A stretch of DNA of 64,000 bases. Source: Zoogloeaceae bacterium G21618-S1 (lineage in GTDB: Bacteria; Pseudomonadota; Gammaproteobacteria; Burkholderiales; Rhodocyclaceae). Location of the stretch: the NCBI GenBank assembly GCA_027214125.1, contig JAPWHF010000002.1:310001-374000 (forward strand). The letters are read 5' to 3'. The notes under the pieces are model-generated. The model was not told where the DNA came from, searched no databases, and saw nothing but the letters and a program-made list of their open reading frames with translations. A program made the position numbers and the translations under genes. This document shows positions 42,917-51,974 of the stretch, one piece after another (position 1 is the first letter of the stretch; the number at the start of each line of letters is the position of its first letter).

Positions 42917-43381
42917 CTACGCCGCTTGCTCGGGACTTGCCGTACTGCAACTGACATCTGCCAGCGCTGCCGGATTGCCGACCTCTCCGGTCTCAAAATT
43001 GAAGCCCAATGTCTGCAAATGAAACGCCAGGGCCGCGTCCATCCCGGTCGCATGCGTTTCAAACCAGGCCGGCAGCTCCTCCGCCAAACGGCGCCCCAGT
43101 GCAAGATCCCCGCTGGCGACACGCTTGCGTACATCATTGACGACGGCCAGCACGCGATCATGCTCCGCGCGGTGGCAGCCCGGAAAATTCACCTTCTCCA
43201 TCCAGGCATTTTCCTGGTCGAAGTGGGCAACGGTGTGCGCGGCAAACGCATCCAGTCGATCGAGAAAATCGGCGTCGCCGGCCTGAACCATCGCGTTGTA
43301 GCAATCGACAAATTCACGATGGGTGTCGTCCATCGGGCCGAGCCCAAGCTCCAGATTATCGGTCCATTCCATGATTGCCAT
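42917..43381 (-). CDS. Bacteriohemerythrin
   Basis: A 154-residue diiron O2-binding protein with a four-helix bundle. Ligand residues are recognisable: His21 (DDTHREF), His53 and Glu57 (HFDQE), His70 and His74 (HRAEH), His110 and Asp115 (THATGMD). All ligands of the canonical set appear present. Such proteins bind O2 and may deliver it to respiratory or methane/alkane oxidases or act as sensors or scavengers. GGAGAG lies just upstream of the ATG. The C-terminal tail of about 20 residues is non-conserved. It lies beside respiratory genes further right, but no operon link is visible. Confidence 0.92.
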   Translation of the reverse strand: MAIMEWTDNLELGLGPMDDTHREFVDCYNAMVQAGDADFLDRLDAFAAHTVAHFDQENAWMEKVNFPGCHRAEHDRVLAVVNDVRKRVASGDLALGRRLAEELPAWFETHATGMDAALAFHLQTLGFNFETGEVGNPAALADVSCSTASPEQAA

Positions 43382-43499
43382 AACGCTCTCCGGGGTAAGT
43401 CGTAACCTTGTTTATAGCGAAGGCACGACAACAAAGGGGTGACGCCCGTCCATCTCCCACGGTTGCCCAACGAGCGAACACGAGGGCAAGCGTGCGAAT

Positions 43500-43922
43500 C
43501 TATTTGATGACCTTGAGGTGGCTGCGACCGGCGGAGGGCTTGTCACCCCCGCTTGGCGGCTCGGGCTCGTCGGCTGCGTCCTCCACGCCGGCGTCCGACA
43601 CCCCGGCATAGACTTCGGCCTCGAAACCCATGCCATGGCCATTTTCCTGCGCGTAAACGGCAACAACATTGCTGACGGGAATGCGCACCCATTGCGCCAC
43701 GCCACCAAAGCGGGCCTGGAACTGGATGATGTCATTGCCCATGTCGAGTTGATGCGTCGCGTCGGTGCTCACATCAAGCACGATCTGTCCGTCCTGCGCC
43801 GTTCCGGGCGGAATCCGGACGTTTTCATCGACAACCGCCGCGATATGCGGCGTCAGTCCCTGATCCGTGCACCAAGCGTGGATCGCTCGAATCAAATAGG
43901 GTTTTGTAGAAACTTCTGGCAT
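43500..43922 (-). CDS. sspB: ClpXP protease specificity-enhancing factor SspB
   Basis: A 140-residue adaptor that binds ssrA-tagged proteins and delivers them to ClpXP. The N-terminal substrate-binding domain (residues 1-105) contains PYLIRAIHAWCTDQGLTPH and RFGGVAQWVRIPVSNV. A flexible linker rich in Gly/Asp/Pro follows, and the C-terminal ClpX-docking (XB) motif is SHLKVIK. AGGAAG precedes the ATG closely. It lies 61 nt after sspA in the usual sspA-sspB order downstream of the cytochrome bc1 genes. Confidence 0.95.
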   Translation of the reverse strand: MPEVSTKPYLIRAIHAWCTDQGLTPHIAAVVDENVRIPPGTAQDGQIVLDVSTDATHQLDMGNDIIQFQARFGGVAQWVRIPVSNVVAVYAQENGHGMGFEAEVYAGVSDAGVEDAADEPEPPSGGDKPSAGRSHLKVIK

Positions 43923-43983
43923 TGCACTTCCTGCAGCACGGCTGCGGGGTTGGTGAAAACATCCCCATCCCCGCAGGTTCGAA

Positions 43984-44580
43984 TCAACGGCGCATGACCT
44001 TTTCGGACGGGGTCAGCGAATCGATAAAGCCCTGACGGCTAAACACACGCTCGGAATACTTCATGAGTGGTGCAGCAGCCTTCGGCAGATCGATGCCGTA
44101 GTGCTCCAGACGCCACAACAGCGGTGCGACGGCCACGTCGAGCATCGAGAAGTCATCACCGAGCATGAACTTCTGATTGGCAAACATCGGTGCCAGCTGA
44201 GTGAGTTGCTCACGCACCTGCGTCCGAACTTTGTCAGCACCTTTCTGATTTTTTTCCAACAGGTCGATACCGGCAAACAACTCCTGCTCGAACGTATGCA
44301 GGAACTGACGTGCACGGGCGCGCATGATCGGGTCAGGCGGCATCAACTGCGGATGCGGAAAGCGCTCATCAATATACTCATTGATGATGTTGGCTTCATG
44401 CAAAACGAGATCGCGATCGACCAGCACGGGCACACGGTTGTACGGGTTGATCACGGCAATATCTTCAGGCTTGTGATCGAGATCCACATCGATAACCTGA
44501 AAATCCATGCCTTTTTCAAAGAGCACAATCCGGCAACGGTGGCTAAAAGGGTCCGTCGTTCCGGAATACAAATTCATCAT
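43984..44580 (-). CDS. sspA: Stringent starvation protein A (GST-fold, RNA polymerase-associated)
   Basis: A 198-residue glutathione-S-transferase-fold protein without a catalytic Cys/Ser role, known to bind RNA polymerase and to affect acid and starvation responses and phage gene expression. The thioredoxin-like N-domain begins MMNLYSGTTDPFSHRCRIVL, followed by the cis-Pro region NRVPVLVDRDLVLHEANIINEY; the C-domain is all-helical. Starts at 44580 or 44577 are equally possible; the open frame beyond lacks conservation. It lies 93 nt after petC and before sspB. Confidence 0.95.
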   Translation of the reverse strand: MMNLYSGTTDPFSHRCRIVLFEKGMDFQVIDVDLDHKPEDIAVINPYNRVPVLVDRDLVLHEANIINEYIDERFPHPQLMPPDPIMRARARQFLHTFEQELFAGIDLLEKNQKGADKVRTQVREQLTQLAPMFANQKFMLGDDFSMLDVAVAPLLWRLEHYGIDLPKAAAPLMKYSERVFSRQGFIDSLTPSEKVMRR

Positions 44581-44673
44581 GACAGTAACAGCTCCATGAA
44601 TGCTCAACGCCGCATGCCCAAAGGCATACGGCGCCAATGATCACCGGTGACCGCCAAAATGGCGGCCAGCCGA

Positions 44674-45441
44674 TCAGTGAATATCTTTCCAGAAGTTCTT
44701 CTTGAGCAGATAACTCAGGACGAACAAACCAGCCAGAAATATAAGAACGAAGGTGCCGATATTCTTGCGGCTTTCGGCCATCGGCTCACCCATCCAGACG
44801 AGGAAGGAAACGAGGTCGGCAACGGTCTTGTCGTACTCGGCGGCCGATTGCACGCCCGGCTTTTTCAGCTCAAGCGAGACTTCCTTGTGCTTGCCGCCGT
44901 GACCGTCGTCCTTTTCCTCGACGTTCGCCACCTGATCGCCCTGCAGCTCCCACAAAACATGGGGCATACCGACGTTTTCAAAGACCTTGTTGTTCCAGCC
45001 AGTGGGACGGCTCGGGTCGCGGTAGAACTGACGCAGGTAAGTGTACAGCCAATCAGCGCCGCTACCGAACTCGGACGAACGTGCACGGGCAACCAGCGTC
45101 AGATCCGGCGGTGCCGCACCAAACCAGGCTTTGCCATTCGCCCGCGTCATGCCAATCTTCATCTGCTCACCGATCTTGTCGGCGGTAAACAGCAGATTGT
45201 CCTTGATCAGATCTTCGGACAGGCCGATATCCTTCAAGCGGTTGTAACGCACAAAGCTCGCGCTATGGCAGTTCAGGCAGTAATTGATAAACACCTTGGC
45301 GCCATTCTGCAAGGCCGCCGGGTCAGTGCTGACCGGCGCCTTGTCTAGATGCAGCGCGGCGCCCGCAGCCATGGCCACGACCGGCGCAAACAGAGCAGCG
45401 GCAAGCAGGCGCTTTACGAATTTCATTGCACGCGTTTTCAT
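44674..45441 (-). CDS. petC: Cytochrome c1 of the bc1 complex
   Basis: A 255-residue periplasmic heme protein. A signal peptide (cleaved near AMA-AG) precedes the CxxCH heme site CLNCH (about residue 54-58). Met ligand candidates lie in KIGMTRANG and MPHV, and one C-terminal transmembrane helix (FVLIFLAGLFVLSYLL) anchors it, ending FWKDIH. It passes electrons from the Rieske centre to soluble cytochromes. Its ATG overlaps the petB stop by one base (TGATG at 45439-45443), so the two are translationally coupled; the longer frame to 45474 would lie inside petB. Confidence 0.96.
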   Translation of the reverse strand: MKTRAMKFVKRLLAAALFAPVVAMAAGAALHLDKAPVSTDPAALQNGAKVFINYCLNCHSASFVRYNRLKDIGLSEDLIKDNLLFTADKIGEQMKIGMTRANGKAWFGAAPPDLTLVARARSSEFGSGADWLYTYLRQFYRDPSRPTGWNNKVFENVGMPHVLWELQGDQVANVEEKDDGHGGKHKEVSLELKKPGVQSAAEYDKTVADLVSFLVWMGEPMAESRKNIGTFVLIFLAGLFVLSYLLKKNFWKDIH

Positions 45442-46712
45442 CAGGAAGTCACCCTTTCCGGTTCGGCTTTGCATTTATCCATCTTGCTGTAGAAGGGCAT
45501 CAGCAGGAAGAACGCGAAGTACAGCACCGAGCAGATCTGCGTCGTACGGTCCTTGATGCCACCGTTGTCAGGCGGCTGAACGCCCAGGTAGCCAAGAATG
45601 AAGAAGACGATCACGAAGAGCACCAGCGCAGTCTTGAAGATCGGACCTTTGTAGCGGATCGACTTGACCGGGCTGCGATCGAGCCACGGCAGGAACGCGA
45701 AGATCACCACCCCGGCACCCATTGCGATCACACCCCAGAATTTCGCATCCAGACCGAACAGCGGGTAGGTCACGGCGCGCAGCAATGAGTAGAACGGCGT
45801 GAAGTACCACACTGGCGCAATGTGCGGCGGCGTCACCAGCGGATCGGCCGGCAGGAAGTTGTTGTATTCCAGGAAGTAGCCGCCGCCCTCAGGCGCAAAG
45901 AACAGCACTGCCGAGAACACGAACAGGAAGCCGACCACACCGACGATGTCCTTCACCGTGTAGTACGGGTGGAAGGGGATACCGTCGAGCGGGATACCGT
46001 TGGCGTCTTTCTTCTTCTTGATTTCCACACCGTCCGGGTTGTTGGAACCGACTTCGTGCAGCGCCACGATATGGGCGAGCACCAAGCCAATCAGCACCAG
46101 CGGCACGGCAATCACGTGGAAGGAGAAGAAGCGGTTCAGGGTGGCGTCCGAGACGACGAAGTCGCCACGAATGACCAGCGCCAGATCCGGCCCAATGAGC
46201 GGAATCGCTGAGAACAGGTTCACGATCACCTGTGCGCCCCAGAACGACATCTGCCCCCAAGGCAACAGATAGCCCATGAAGGCTTCAGCCATCAGCGCCA
46301 GGAAAATACCCACGCCGAACAGCCAGATCAATTCCCGCGGCTTCCGGTAGGAGCCGTACAGCATCCCGCGGAACATGTGCATATACACCACGACGAAAAA
46401 CGCGGACGCGCCCGTCGAGTGCATGTAGCGAATCAGCCAGCCACCCGGCACATCACGCATGATGTACTCGACCGCGGCAAACGCGACCGGCACCCCGGAG
46501 GCATTGAGCGAGGCATCTGGCTTGTAGTGCATGACCAGGAAAATACCGGTCACGATCTGGATCACCAGCACCATCAGCGCCAGCGAACCAAAGAAGTACC
46601 AGAAGTTGAAGTTCTTCGGTGCGTAGTACTCGGACAAATGCGCCTTCCAGGTCGACGTCAGCGGGAAACGCTCGTCAACCCAGTTCAGCAGAGCTTGAGA
46701 TTTCGTCGTCAT
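45441..46712 (-). CDS. petB: Cytochrome b of the bc1 complex
   Basis: A 423-residue inner-membrane protein with eight to nine transmembrane helices binding hemes bL and bH. Conserved features are RYMHSTGASAFFVVVYMHMFRG (heme His), GYLLPWGQMSFWGA (the Qo-site loop), FFSFHVIAVPLVLIGLVLAHI (second heme His pair) and the quinol motif FAPEGGG, a variant of PEWY-region context. It oxidises ubiquinol in the electron-transfer chain. The start is 3 nt after petA. Length is normal for the proteobacterial cytochrome b. (Motif residues are given as short excerpts.). Confidence 0.96.
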   Translation of the reverse strand: MTTKSQALLNWVDERFPLTSTWKAHLSEYYAPKNFNFWYFFGSLALMVLVIQIVTGIFLVMHYKPDASLNASGVPVAFAAVEYIMRDVPGGWLIRYMHSTGASAFFVVVYMHMFRGMLYGSYRKPRELIWLFGVGIFLALMAEAFMGYLLPWGQMSFWGAQVIVNLFSAIPLIGPDLALVIRGDFVVSDATLNRFFSFHVIAVPLVLIGLVLAHIVALHEVGSNNPDGVEIKKKKDANGIPLDGIPFHPYYTVKDIVGVVGFLFVFSAVLFFAPEGGGYFLEYNNFLPADPLVTPPHIAPVWYFTPFYSLLRAVTYPLFGLDAKFWGVIAMGAGVVIFAFLPWLDRSPVKSIRYKGPIFKTALVLFVIVFFILGYLGVQPPDNGGIKDRTTQICSVLYFAFFLLMPFYSKMDKCKAEPERVTS

Positions 46713-46715
46713 GAG

Positions 46716-47309
46716 TTATGCCGTCCCATCGTCGCCAATCAGGATCTTGGTATCCGCCAAGTACTTGTGCGGCGGAATTTCCAGGTTCGTCGGGGCCGGC
46801 TTGCCGGCATACACCCGAGCTGCCAGGTCGAAGGTCGAACCGTGGCAGGGGCACAAAAAACCACCCGGCCAGGCATCGCCCAGACCACTTTCCGCGCCGA
46901 TCTTGAACTTCTGGGACGGAGAACAGCCCAGGTGCGTACAGATGCCGATGGTGACCAGGAACTCCGGCTTGATCGAACGCGCCTCATTTTTGGCGTACTC
47001 GGGCTGAATCGATTTCTCGGACGCCGGATCGGCCAACTGGTCGTCCAGGGGCTTCAAAGTCGCCAGCATCTCTTCGGTACGACGCAGAATCCAGACCGGC
47101 TTGCCTTGCCATTCGACCGTCATCATCTCGCCCGGCGCAAGCTTGCTGACGTCGGCTTCGACCGGCGCACCCGCCGCCTTGGCGCGCTCCGACGGTGTCA
47201 GGCTTGCCACAAACGGAACGGCTGTTGCCGCCGCCGCCGCGCCACCCGCGACCGACGTGGCCAGCAACAACTGCCGACGGCCACTGTCCATCTTTTCCTC
47301 AACGCTCAT
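46716..47309 (-). CDS. petA: Ubiquinol-cytochrome c reductase Rieske iron-sulfur subunit
   Basis: The 197-residue protein carries the 2Fe-2S cluster of complex III. The N-terminus has a twin-arginine-like motif (SGRRQLLL) and an uncleaved hydrophobic helix (VAGGAAAAATAVPFVASL). Cluster ligands are in CTHLGC and CPCHG, with two Cys and two His plus the disulfide Cys pair. It is the first gene of petABC, and a TATACT -10 element lies 54 nt upstream of its ATG. GGGG lies 9 nt before the ATG. Confidence 0.96.
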   Translation of the reverse strand: MSVEEKMDSGRRQLLLATSVAGGAAAAATAVPFVASLTPSERAKAAGAPVEADVSKLAPGEMMTVEWQGKPVWILRRTEEMLATLKPLDDQLADPASEKSIQPEYAKNEARSIKPEFLVTIGICTHLGCSPSQKFKIGAESGLGDAWPGGFLCPCHGSTFDLAARVYAGKPAPTNLEIPPHKYLADTKILIGDDGTA

Positions 47310-47362
47310 GAGCCAATTCCCCGCAAAAAGGAAGCAAAAATGCTAGATACAAAAACCGCGAG

Positions 47363-47391
47363 AGTATAACGAATATGGCCGTACGAAAAAA
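47363..47391 (-). promoter_or_regulatory. Probable petABC promoter
   Basis: On the minus strand a -10 TATACT (47363-47368) is preceded after 17 nt by an all-T hexamer as a poor -35. It sits in the AT-rich 230-nt spacer (47310-47539) and points toward petA. The rest of the spacer has no gene. Confidence 0.42.
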
Positions 47392-47539
47392 CCCCGATCT
47401 TTCAAAATTGTTTTTAATCAACCACTTGCAAATAACATCGAAAGAGATTTTTGATACAAATCAGGCCAAACTCGTCAAAAATGCTGCACAACAACATCAT
47501 CGCTTGCTAATTTTCCATCCGACAGGCCGTCTCACCCGC

Positions 47540-48763
47540 TCAAACAACCCCTTTCTGGCGGAGCAGGCGGATAGCCGCCTCGTCCAGGCCCAAACCCTTC
47601 AATACACTATCGGTATGCGCCCCCAGCGGCGGGCCAATCCACTCGGTTGCCCCGGGCGTTGCCGTCAATTTCGGCATCACGCTGGGGATCGCCAGCGATT
47701 CGCCGCCGGGCAAACGCACCCGTTCGATCATGTGCCGCGCCAGATACTGCGGGTCCGCAAACATGTCGGCAACCGAGTAGATGTTTGATACCGGCACATC
47801 GGCTGCCTTGAGCGTATCGAGGACGACTTGCCCGTCATGCCGACCGACCCAGTCATCGATCACACCGTAGATTTCCGCCGCGCGCGCATCACGCCCGGCA
47901 TTGTCCGCCAGCGCCACATCGTCTGCCAGATCCGGACGGTCGATGGCGCGCATCAGGCGCTTGAAAATGGCGTCGCCATTGCCACCGACAATGATGTGCT
48001 TGCCGTCTCGGGCGGTGTGGGTGTTGGACGGCGTAATCCCCGGCATCACATTGCCGGTGCGCTCGCGGATGAATCCGTAGTGATCGAACTCCGGCACCAT
48101 GCTCTCCATCATGGCGAACACGGCTTCATACAGGGCAACGTCCACCACCTGTCCTTGCCCGCCCGTGACCTCGCAATGACGCAGGGCCATCAAAGCACCC
48201 AGCGCAGCCCACAGTGCCGCGATCGAATCCCCGATCGAGATGCCGGTCTTGACGGGCGGCAGATCCGGGTCGCCGGTGATATAACGCAGCCCGCCCATGG
48301 ATTCGCCGATGGCGCCAAAACCCGGTTGATCGCGATACGGCCCGGTCTGGCCAAAGCCCGACAGGCGCACCATGACCAGCCCCGGATTCCCGGCGCTGAG
48401 CACATCCCAGCCCAAGCCCAGTTTTTCCATCACGCCAGGGCGGAAATTTTCGACGACGATATCGGCATTGGCCACCAGTTGCCGTGCGATGTCGACACCT
48501 TCGGGTGACTTCAGATTGAGCGTCACTGACTGTTTATTGCGTGCCTGCACGTACCACCACAGCGAGGTATCGCCATGCAGCTTGCGCCATTTTCGCAAGG
48601 GATCGCCCGTACCCGGCGTCTCGACCTTGATCACCTCAGCGCCAAATTCGGCCAGGATACGGGTACAAAACGGGCCGGCAATCAAGGTGCCGAACTCGAT
48701 CACCCGCACGCCTTTCAGCGGCTTGTCGCTCACGGCCGCCTCGGCACTGAACTCATCGGACAT
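47540..48763 (-). CDS. CaiB/BaiF family (class III) CoA-transferase
   Basis: A 407-residue family III CoA transferase. Conserved parts are GVRVIEFGTLIAGPFCTRILAEFGAEVIKVE at the N-terminus (shown by position only: residues 18-48), NKQSVTLNLKSPEG, the DIVVENFRPGVMEKLGLG helix with the catalytic Asp expected just downstream, and SGFGQTGPYRDQPGF. These enzymes move CoA between carboxylic acids (carnitine, formate/oxalate, aromatic acids) without hydrolysis. Substrate cannot be inferred here because the neighbours are housekeeping genes. recR follows after 12 nt, so it may share that operon. Confidence 0.92.
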   Translation of the reverse strand: MSDEFSAEAAVSDKPLKGVRVIEFGTLIAGPFCTRILAEFGAEVIKVETPGTGDPLRKWRKLHGDTSLWWYVQARNKQSVTLNLKSPEGVDIARQLVANADIVVENFRPGVMEKLGLGWDVLSAGNPGLVMVRLSGFGQTGPYRDQPGFGAIGESMGGLRYITGDPDLPPVKTGISIGDSIAALWAALGALMALRHCEVTGGQGQVVDVALYEAVFAMMESMVPEFDHYGFIRERTGNVMPGITPSNTHTARDGKHIIVGGNGDAIFKRLMRAIDRPDLADDVALADNAGRDARAAEIYGVIDDWVGRHDGQVVLDTLKAADVPVSNIYSVADMFADPQYLARHMIERVRLPGGESLAIPSVMPKLTATPGATEWIGPPLGAHTDSVLKGLGLDEAAIRLLRQKGVV

Positions 48764-48775
48764 ACCCAGACTGCC

Positions 48776-49369
48776 TCAGACCGAACGCCGTTCGATCAGC
48801 GCCTGGGCGATGGTGCCGATGTCGGTGTGTTCCAGCTCGCCGCCCACCGGCACGCCGCGTGCGATGCGGCTCACCTTCAGCCCGCGGGCGCGCATCAGCT
48901 CGCCCACCGTATGCGCCGTCACTTCACCCTCGTTGGTGAAGTTGGTGGCCAGAATCACTTCTTCGACCTGACCATCGGTGGCCCGCTCGACCAGTTTTTC
49001 AAGCTTGAGCTCGCGCGGGCCGATGCCATCGAGCGGCGACATTCGCCCCATCAGCACGTAATACATGCCCTTGAAGGCATGCGTCTGTTCCATCATCGAC
49101 AGATCGGACGGCATCTCGACCACGCACAGCAAACGCGGGTCACGCTGCGGGTTGGCGCAACGCTGACAAACTTCGTCTTCGGTAAACGTATTGCAACGCG
49201 CGCAGTGACGCAGCACCTCGAGCGCCCTGCTCAAGGCGCCCGCCAGCCGCGCCGCGCCGCGCTGGTCGCGCTGCAGCATGTGGTAGGCCATGCGCTGGGC
49301 CGACTTCGGCCCGACACCGGGCAGGCAGCGCAAGGCTTCGATGAGAGCGTCAAGCGTAGAAGGGGTCAT
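48776..49369 (-). CDS. recR: Recombination mediator protein RecR
   Basis: A 197-residue RecFOR component that helps load RecA at gaps. An N-terminal helix-hairpin-helix ([17 protein letters not shown]) is followed by a C4 zinc finger ([16 protein letters not shown], residues 56-71), a Toprim domain ([17 protein letters not shown] and [15 protein letters not shown]), and a C-terminal Walker-like end. It lies downstream of ybaB and dnaX, the common dnaX-ybaB-recR arrangement, separated from ybaB by 82 nt that contain an inverted repeat. Confidence 0.97.
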   Translation of the reverse strand: MTPSTLDALIEALRCLPGVGPKSAQRMAYHMLQRDQRGAARLAGALSRALEVLRHCARCNTFTEDEVCQRCANPQRDPRLLCVVEMPSDLSMMEQTHAFKGMYYVLMGRMSPLDGIGPRELKLEKLVERATDGQVEEVILATNFTNEGEVTAHTVGELMRARGLKVSRIARGVPVGGELEHTDIGTIAQALIERRSV

Positions 49370-49374
49370 GGGAA

Positions 49375-49439
49375 GTGACGGGTCATTCGCAATAGGTCAT
49401 TGGTGGAGGCACGAGCCCCCTTTGCCAATCACCCGTCAC
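49375..49439. repeat. Imperfect inverted repeat between ybaB and recR
   Basis: Arms at 49375-49387 and 49427-49439 are complementary over 13 bases with one mismatch. The 39-base centre contains a further TTGG/CCAA pair and a second copy of GGTCATT. It could form a long hairpin in the dnaX-ybaB-recR mRNA. It looks like a REP-type intergenic element, but no other copy was recognised in the window. Confidence 0.5.
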
Positions 49440-49451
49440 GAATCAGCCGCA

Positions 49452-49775
49452 TCAGAACGGCATCTTGAAACCGGGGGGCAGATTCAGCCCGGCCGAGAAG
49501 CCCGCCATCTTCTCCTGGCTGGTGGCGTCGACACGGCGCACCGCATCATTGACGGCCGCGGCCAACAGATCTTCGAGCATCTCGCGGTCATCCATCACCG
49601 AGTCATCGATCTGCACCCGACGCACATCGTGCTTGCACGTCATGGTCACTTTGACCATGCCGGCACCGGCCTGGCCCTCGACCTCGATCGACGCCAGCTC
49701 TTCCTGCGCCTTCTGCATGTTTTCCTGCATCTTCTGGGCCTGCTTCATCAGGCCTGCAATACCGCCCTTCATCAT
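49452..49775 (-). CDS. ybaB: YbaB/EbfC family nucleoid-associated protein
   Basis: A 107-residue DNA-binding protein that forms dimers with tweezer-like helices. The sequence has an N-terminal coiled helix ([19 protein letters not shown]), a central sheet ([18 protein letters not shown]) and a C-terminal FKMPF. The ATG at 49775 has GGAG eight nt upstream; the open frame to 49844 extends into dnaX and was rejected. It lies 28 nt after dnaX, the usual arrangement. Confidence 0.96.
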   Translation of the reverse strand: MMKGGIAGLMKQAQKMQENMQKAQEELASIEVEGQAGAGMVKVTMTCKHDVRRVQIDDSVMDDREMLEDLLAAAVNDAVRRVDATSQEKMAGFSAGLNLPPGFKMPF

Positions 49776-49803
49776 GGTGCTTTCTCCAGTGCAATCCGGT
49801 GTG

Positions 49804-51663
49804 TCACAACGGGCGTACCGACGCTTGGTGCAAAGTCGCGTCAAAACGCTCGATCATTTCCTGTACAAAAGGATCCTGTTCCAGCGAGGCAATCGCCTGC
49901 GCCTGCCGGGCCTCACGCGTCGCCGCGTCGCGCTGCGCCGGGGTTTCGCCCTCGATGCCGCCGATCTCGATGTTCAGCTTCACGGGGCGATCAAAATGGC
50001 GATCAATCTCGGCCTGCAAGCGCTCCAGATTGCCGCGATTCATGGCAATCAGATGGCGATGCGCTTCGCTCAGGCGCAGTCGGATACCCCCCTCCGCCAT
50101 GCCAAGCCACTCGCAGTGCTGAGCCAGCTCACGCACCAAACCCTTCAAGCCGATCTCGACGATCAGGCCGTGCCAATCGACGTCGCCGGAAGACACTTCG
50201 ACCGCGGTCCGCTGCGCGACCGGCTGCGGCACTGCCGCCTGCGGTGCGGCCTCGACGGCTTCGTGCTCCGGCGATTCGGTGGCACTGTCGCTATCGCCCG
50301 ACGGCGCATGCGCTTCTTCGGGCAAATCTTCCCACGGCGGGACATCGCCGCTCGACACCGGCTTCGGTGGCGCTGCGATTGCCGCAGGCATCGGCTGAAG
50401 CTCGGGCTTCGCAACCGCGGCAACCGGCACAGGTTTATTGACCACCGGCGCGGCAGTAACAATCGGCGCCTGGGTCGGCGCCGTGCTGGGCGTTGAATCA
50501 ATCACTGCCACGACCGGGCGGGTTGGCGTCCGTGCGGCGAGCGCCGGCACGCTACCGCCCCCGCCCGCCAATGGCGCCGCCTGCACGGGCCGGAAGGCGT
50601 GCAGGCGCAGCAACGTCATGACAAAACCAGCGGGCTCGTCCGGCGCCAAGGGCAGCTCGTCGCGGCCGTGAATGGCAATCTGATAGGCCAGTTGCAGAAA
50701 TTCGGGGTCGAAGGCATCAACATACGGTTGCAGGCGGGCGCGCTCTACTTCGTCGGCAATCGCACTCGGTGCGAACTGAAATACGGCAATGCGCTGCAGC
50801 AGCGAGGCCAGCGCCTGCAGCGCGGCATCGAACGACAGGCTGCGCGCGTCCATCGCTTCGGCCACGGCCAGCATGGCGGACACGTCGTTATTGATCAGCC
50901 CGTCGAGAATCTCGAACAGGTGGTCTTCGCCCACCGAGCCGAGCATGGCCTGCACGCCGGCCTCTTCGACCTTACCCGCGCCATGGGCGATGGCCTGATC
51001 GAGCAGCGACAAGGCATCGCGCATCGACCCACTGGCGCCTTTGGCAATGTGCCGCAGCGCGGGCGGATCAAAGGGCACCGCCTCGGTCTCGAGAATGCGC
51101 GACAGGTGCTCGACGATATGCCCCGGCGGCATCTGCTTGAGATTGAACTGCAGGCAGCGCGACAGCACCGTGACCGGAATCTTCTGCGGATCGGTGGTGG
51201 CGAGGATGAACTTGATGTGCTCGGGCGGCTCTTCCAGCGTCTTCAACATGGCATTGAAGGCCGAGTTGGAGAGCATGTGCACTTCGTCGATCACGTACAC
51301 CTTGAAACGGCCCCGCGTCGGCGCGTATACCGCGTTTTCGAGCAACTGCCGCATCTCGTCGACACGAGTATTGGTGGCCGCGTCGACCTCCAGCAAATCC
51401 ACAAACCGCCCGGCGTCGATCTCCTGGCAGGACGAGCACACACCACAGGGCGTGGACGTCACGCCGGTCTCGCAGTTGAGCGCCTTGGCCAGAATTCGGG
51501 CGATGGTGGTTTTGCCCACGCCGCGCGTCCCGGTAAACAGGTAGGCGTGATGCAAACGCCCGGTGTCGAGCGCGTGCGTCAGCGCCCGAACCACATGCTC
51601 CTGCCCCACCAGGGTGTCAAAACCCTTGGGACGCCATTTACGCGCGAGGACCTGATAACTCAT
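49804..51663 (-). CDS. dnaX: DNA polymerase III subunits gamma and tau
   Basis: A 619-residue clamp-loader ATPase. The AAA domain has [20 protein letters not shown] (Walker A, near residue 45-64), a C4 zinc module (CETG..CGVCSSC), Walker [12 protein letters not shown] and the sensor SRCLQF. A Pro/Ala-rich linker (about 370-490) precedes the C-terminal tau domain that contacts DnaB and Pol III alpha. No conspicuous A-rich frameshift slip site was seen, so a separate gamma product is not evident. It is first in the dnaX-ybaB-recR string. Confidence 0.96.
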   Translation of the reverse strand: MSYQVLARKWRPKGFDTLVGQEHVVRALTHALDTGRLHHAYLFTGTRGVGKTTIARILAKALNCETGVTSTPCGVCSSCQEIDAGRFVDLLEVDAATNTRVDEMRQLLENAVYAPTRGRFKVYVIDEVHMLSNSAFNAMLKTLEEPPEHIKFILATTDPQKIPVTVLSRCLQFNLKQMPPGHIVEHLSRILETEAVPFDPPALRHIAKGASGSMRDALSLLDQAIAHGAGKVEEAGVQAMLGSVGEDHLFEILDGLINNDVSAMLAVAEAMDARSLSFDAALQALASLLQRIAVFQFAPSAIADEVERARLQPYVDAFDPEFLQLAYQIAIHGRDELPLAPDEPAGFVMTLLRLHAFRPVQAAPLAGGGGSVPALAARTPTRPVVAVIDSTPSTAPTQAPIVTAAPVVNKPVPVAAVAKPELQPMPAAIAAPPKPVSSGDVPPWEDLPEEAHAPSGDSDSATESPEHEAVEAAPQAAVPQPVAQRTAVEVSSGDVDWHGLIVEIGLKGLVRELAQHCEWLGMAEGGIRLRLSEAHRHLIAMNRGNLERLQAEIDRHFDRPVKLNIEIGGIEGETPAQRDAATREARQAQAIASLEQDPFVQEMIERFDATLHQASVRPL

Positions 51664-51974
51664 GGCGGGATTCTAGCAGAGGCAGCGGTTTCGACGGCGG
51701 TGTCGCAAGGCATTCACGATAGCCACGAGCTACGAAAGCAGCTCTATTGATCATTTTTTTGCGCATCTCCGGATGAGTTCTTGCGACTGCACGCCACCTG
51801 CAACGACGTTACGCGGCATCGCTCAATTTGAGGCATGCCTGACGGTGGCACCGATAGCCATCCAGCAGCTCGATGCAGTTAAATAAAACTATGACTGAAT
51901 TAGCTATTTATCGCTGGAGGCTATTCAGCAACTTTGAGACACTGAGGCATCGAGACCATCTACCGGAGTACGCC
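51664..51974. other. 311-nt spacer between dnaX and the ZIP transporter
   Basis: The two flanking genes are divergent, so both promoters lie here. The centre-right part (about 51877-51915) is AT-rich and could be the ZIP-gene promoter. No metal-regulator operator (Zur, Fur or MntR) with clear dyad symmetry and no RNA gene was recognised. GGAG six bases before 51975 serves the transporter. Confidence 0.35.

Noticed and set aside
47375-47788. Plus-strand 137-codon frame in the petA-CoA-transferase spacer
   Set aside because: Its second half is antisense to the CoA-transferase, and its start is in the AT-rich promoter spacer with no ribosome-binding site.
49804-51663. Programmed frameshift in dnaX to make gamma
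   Set aside because: No slippery A-rich heptamer with downstream hairpin was recognised on the coding strand.
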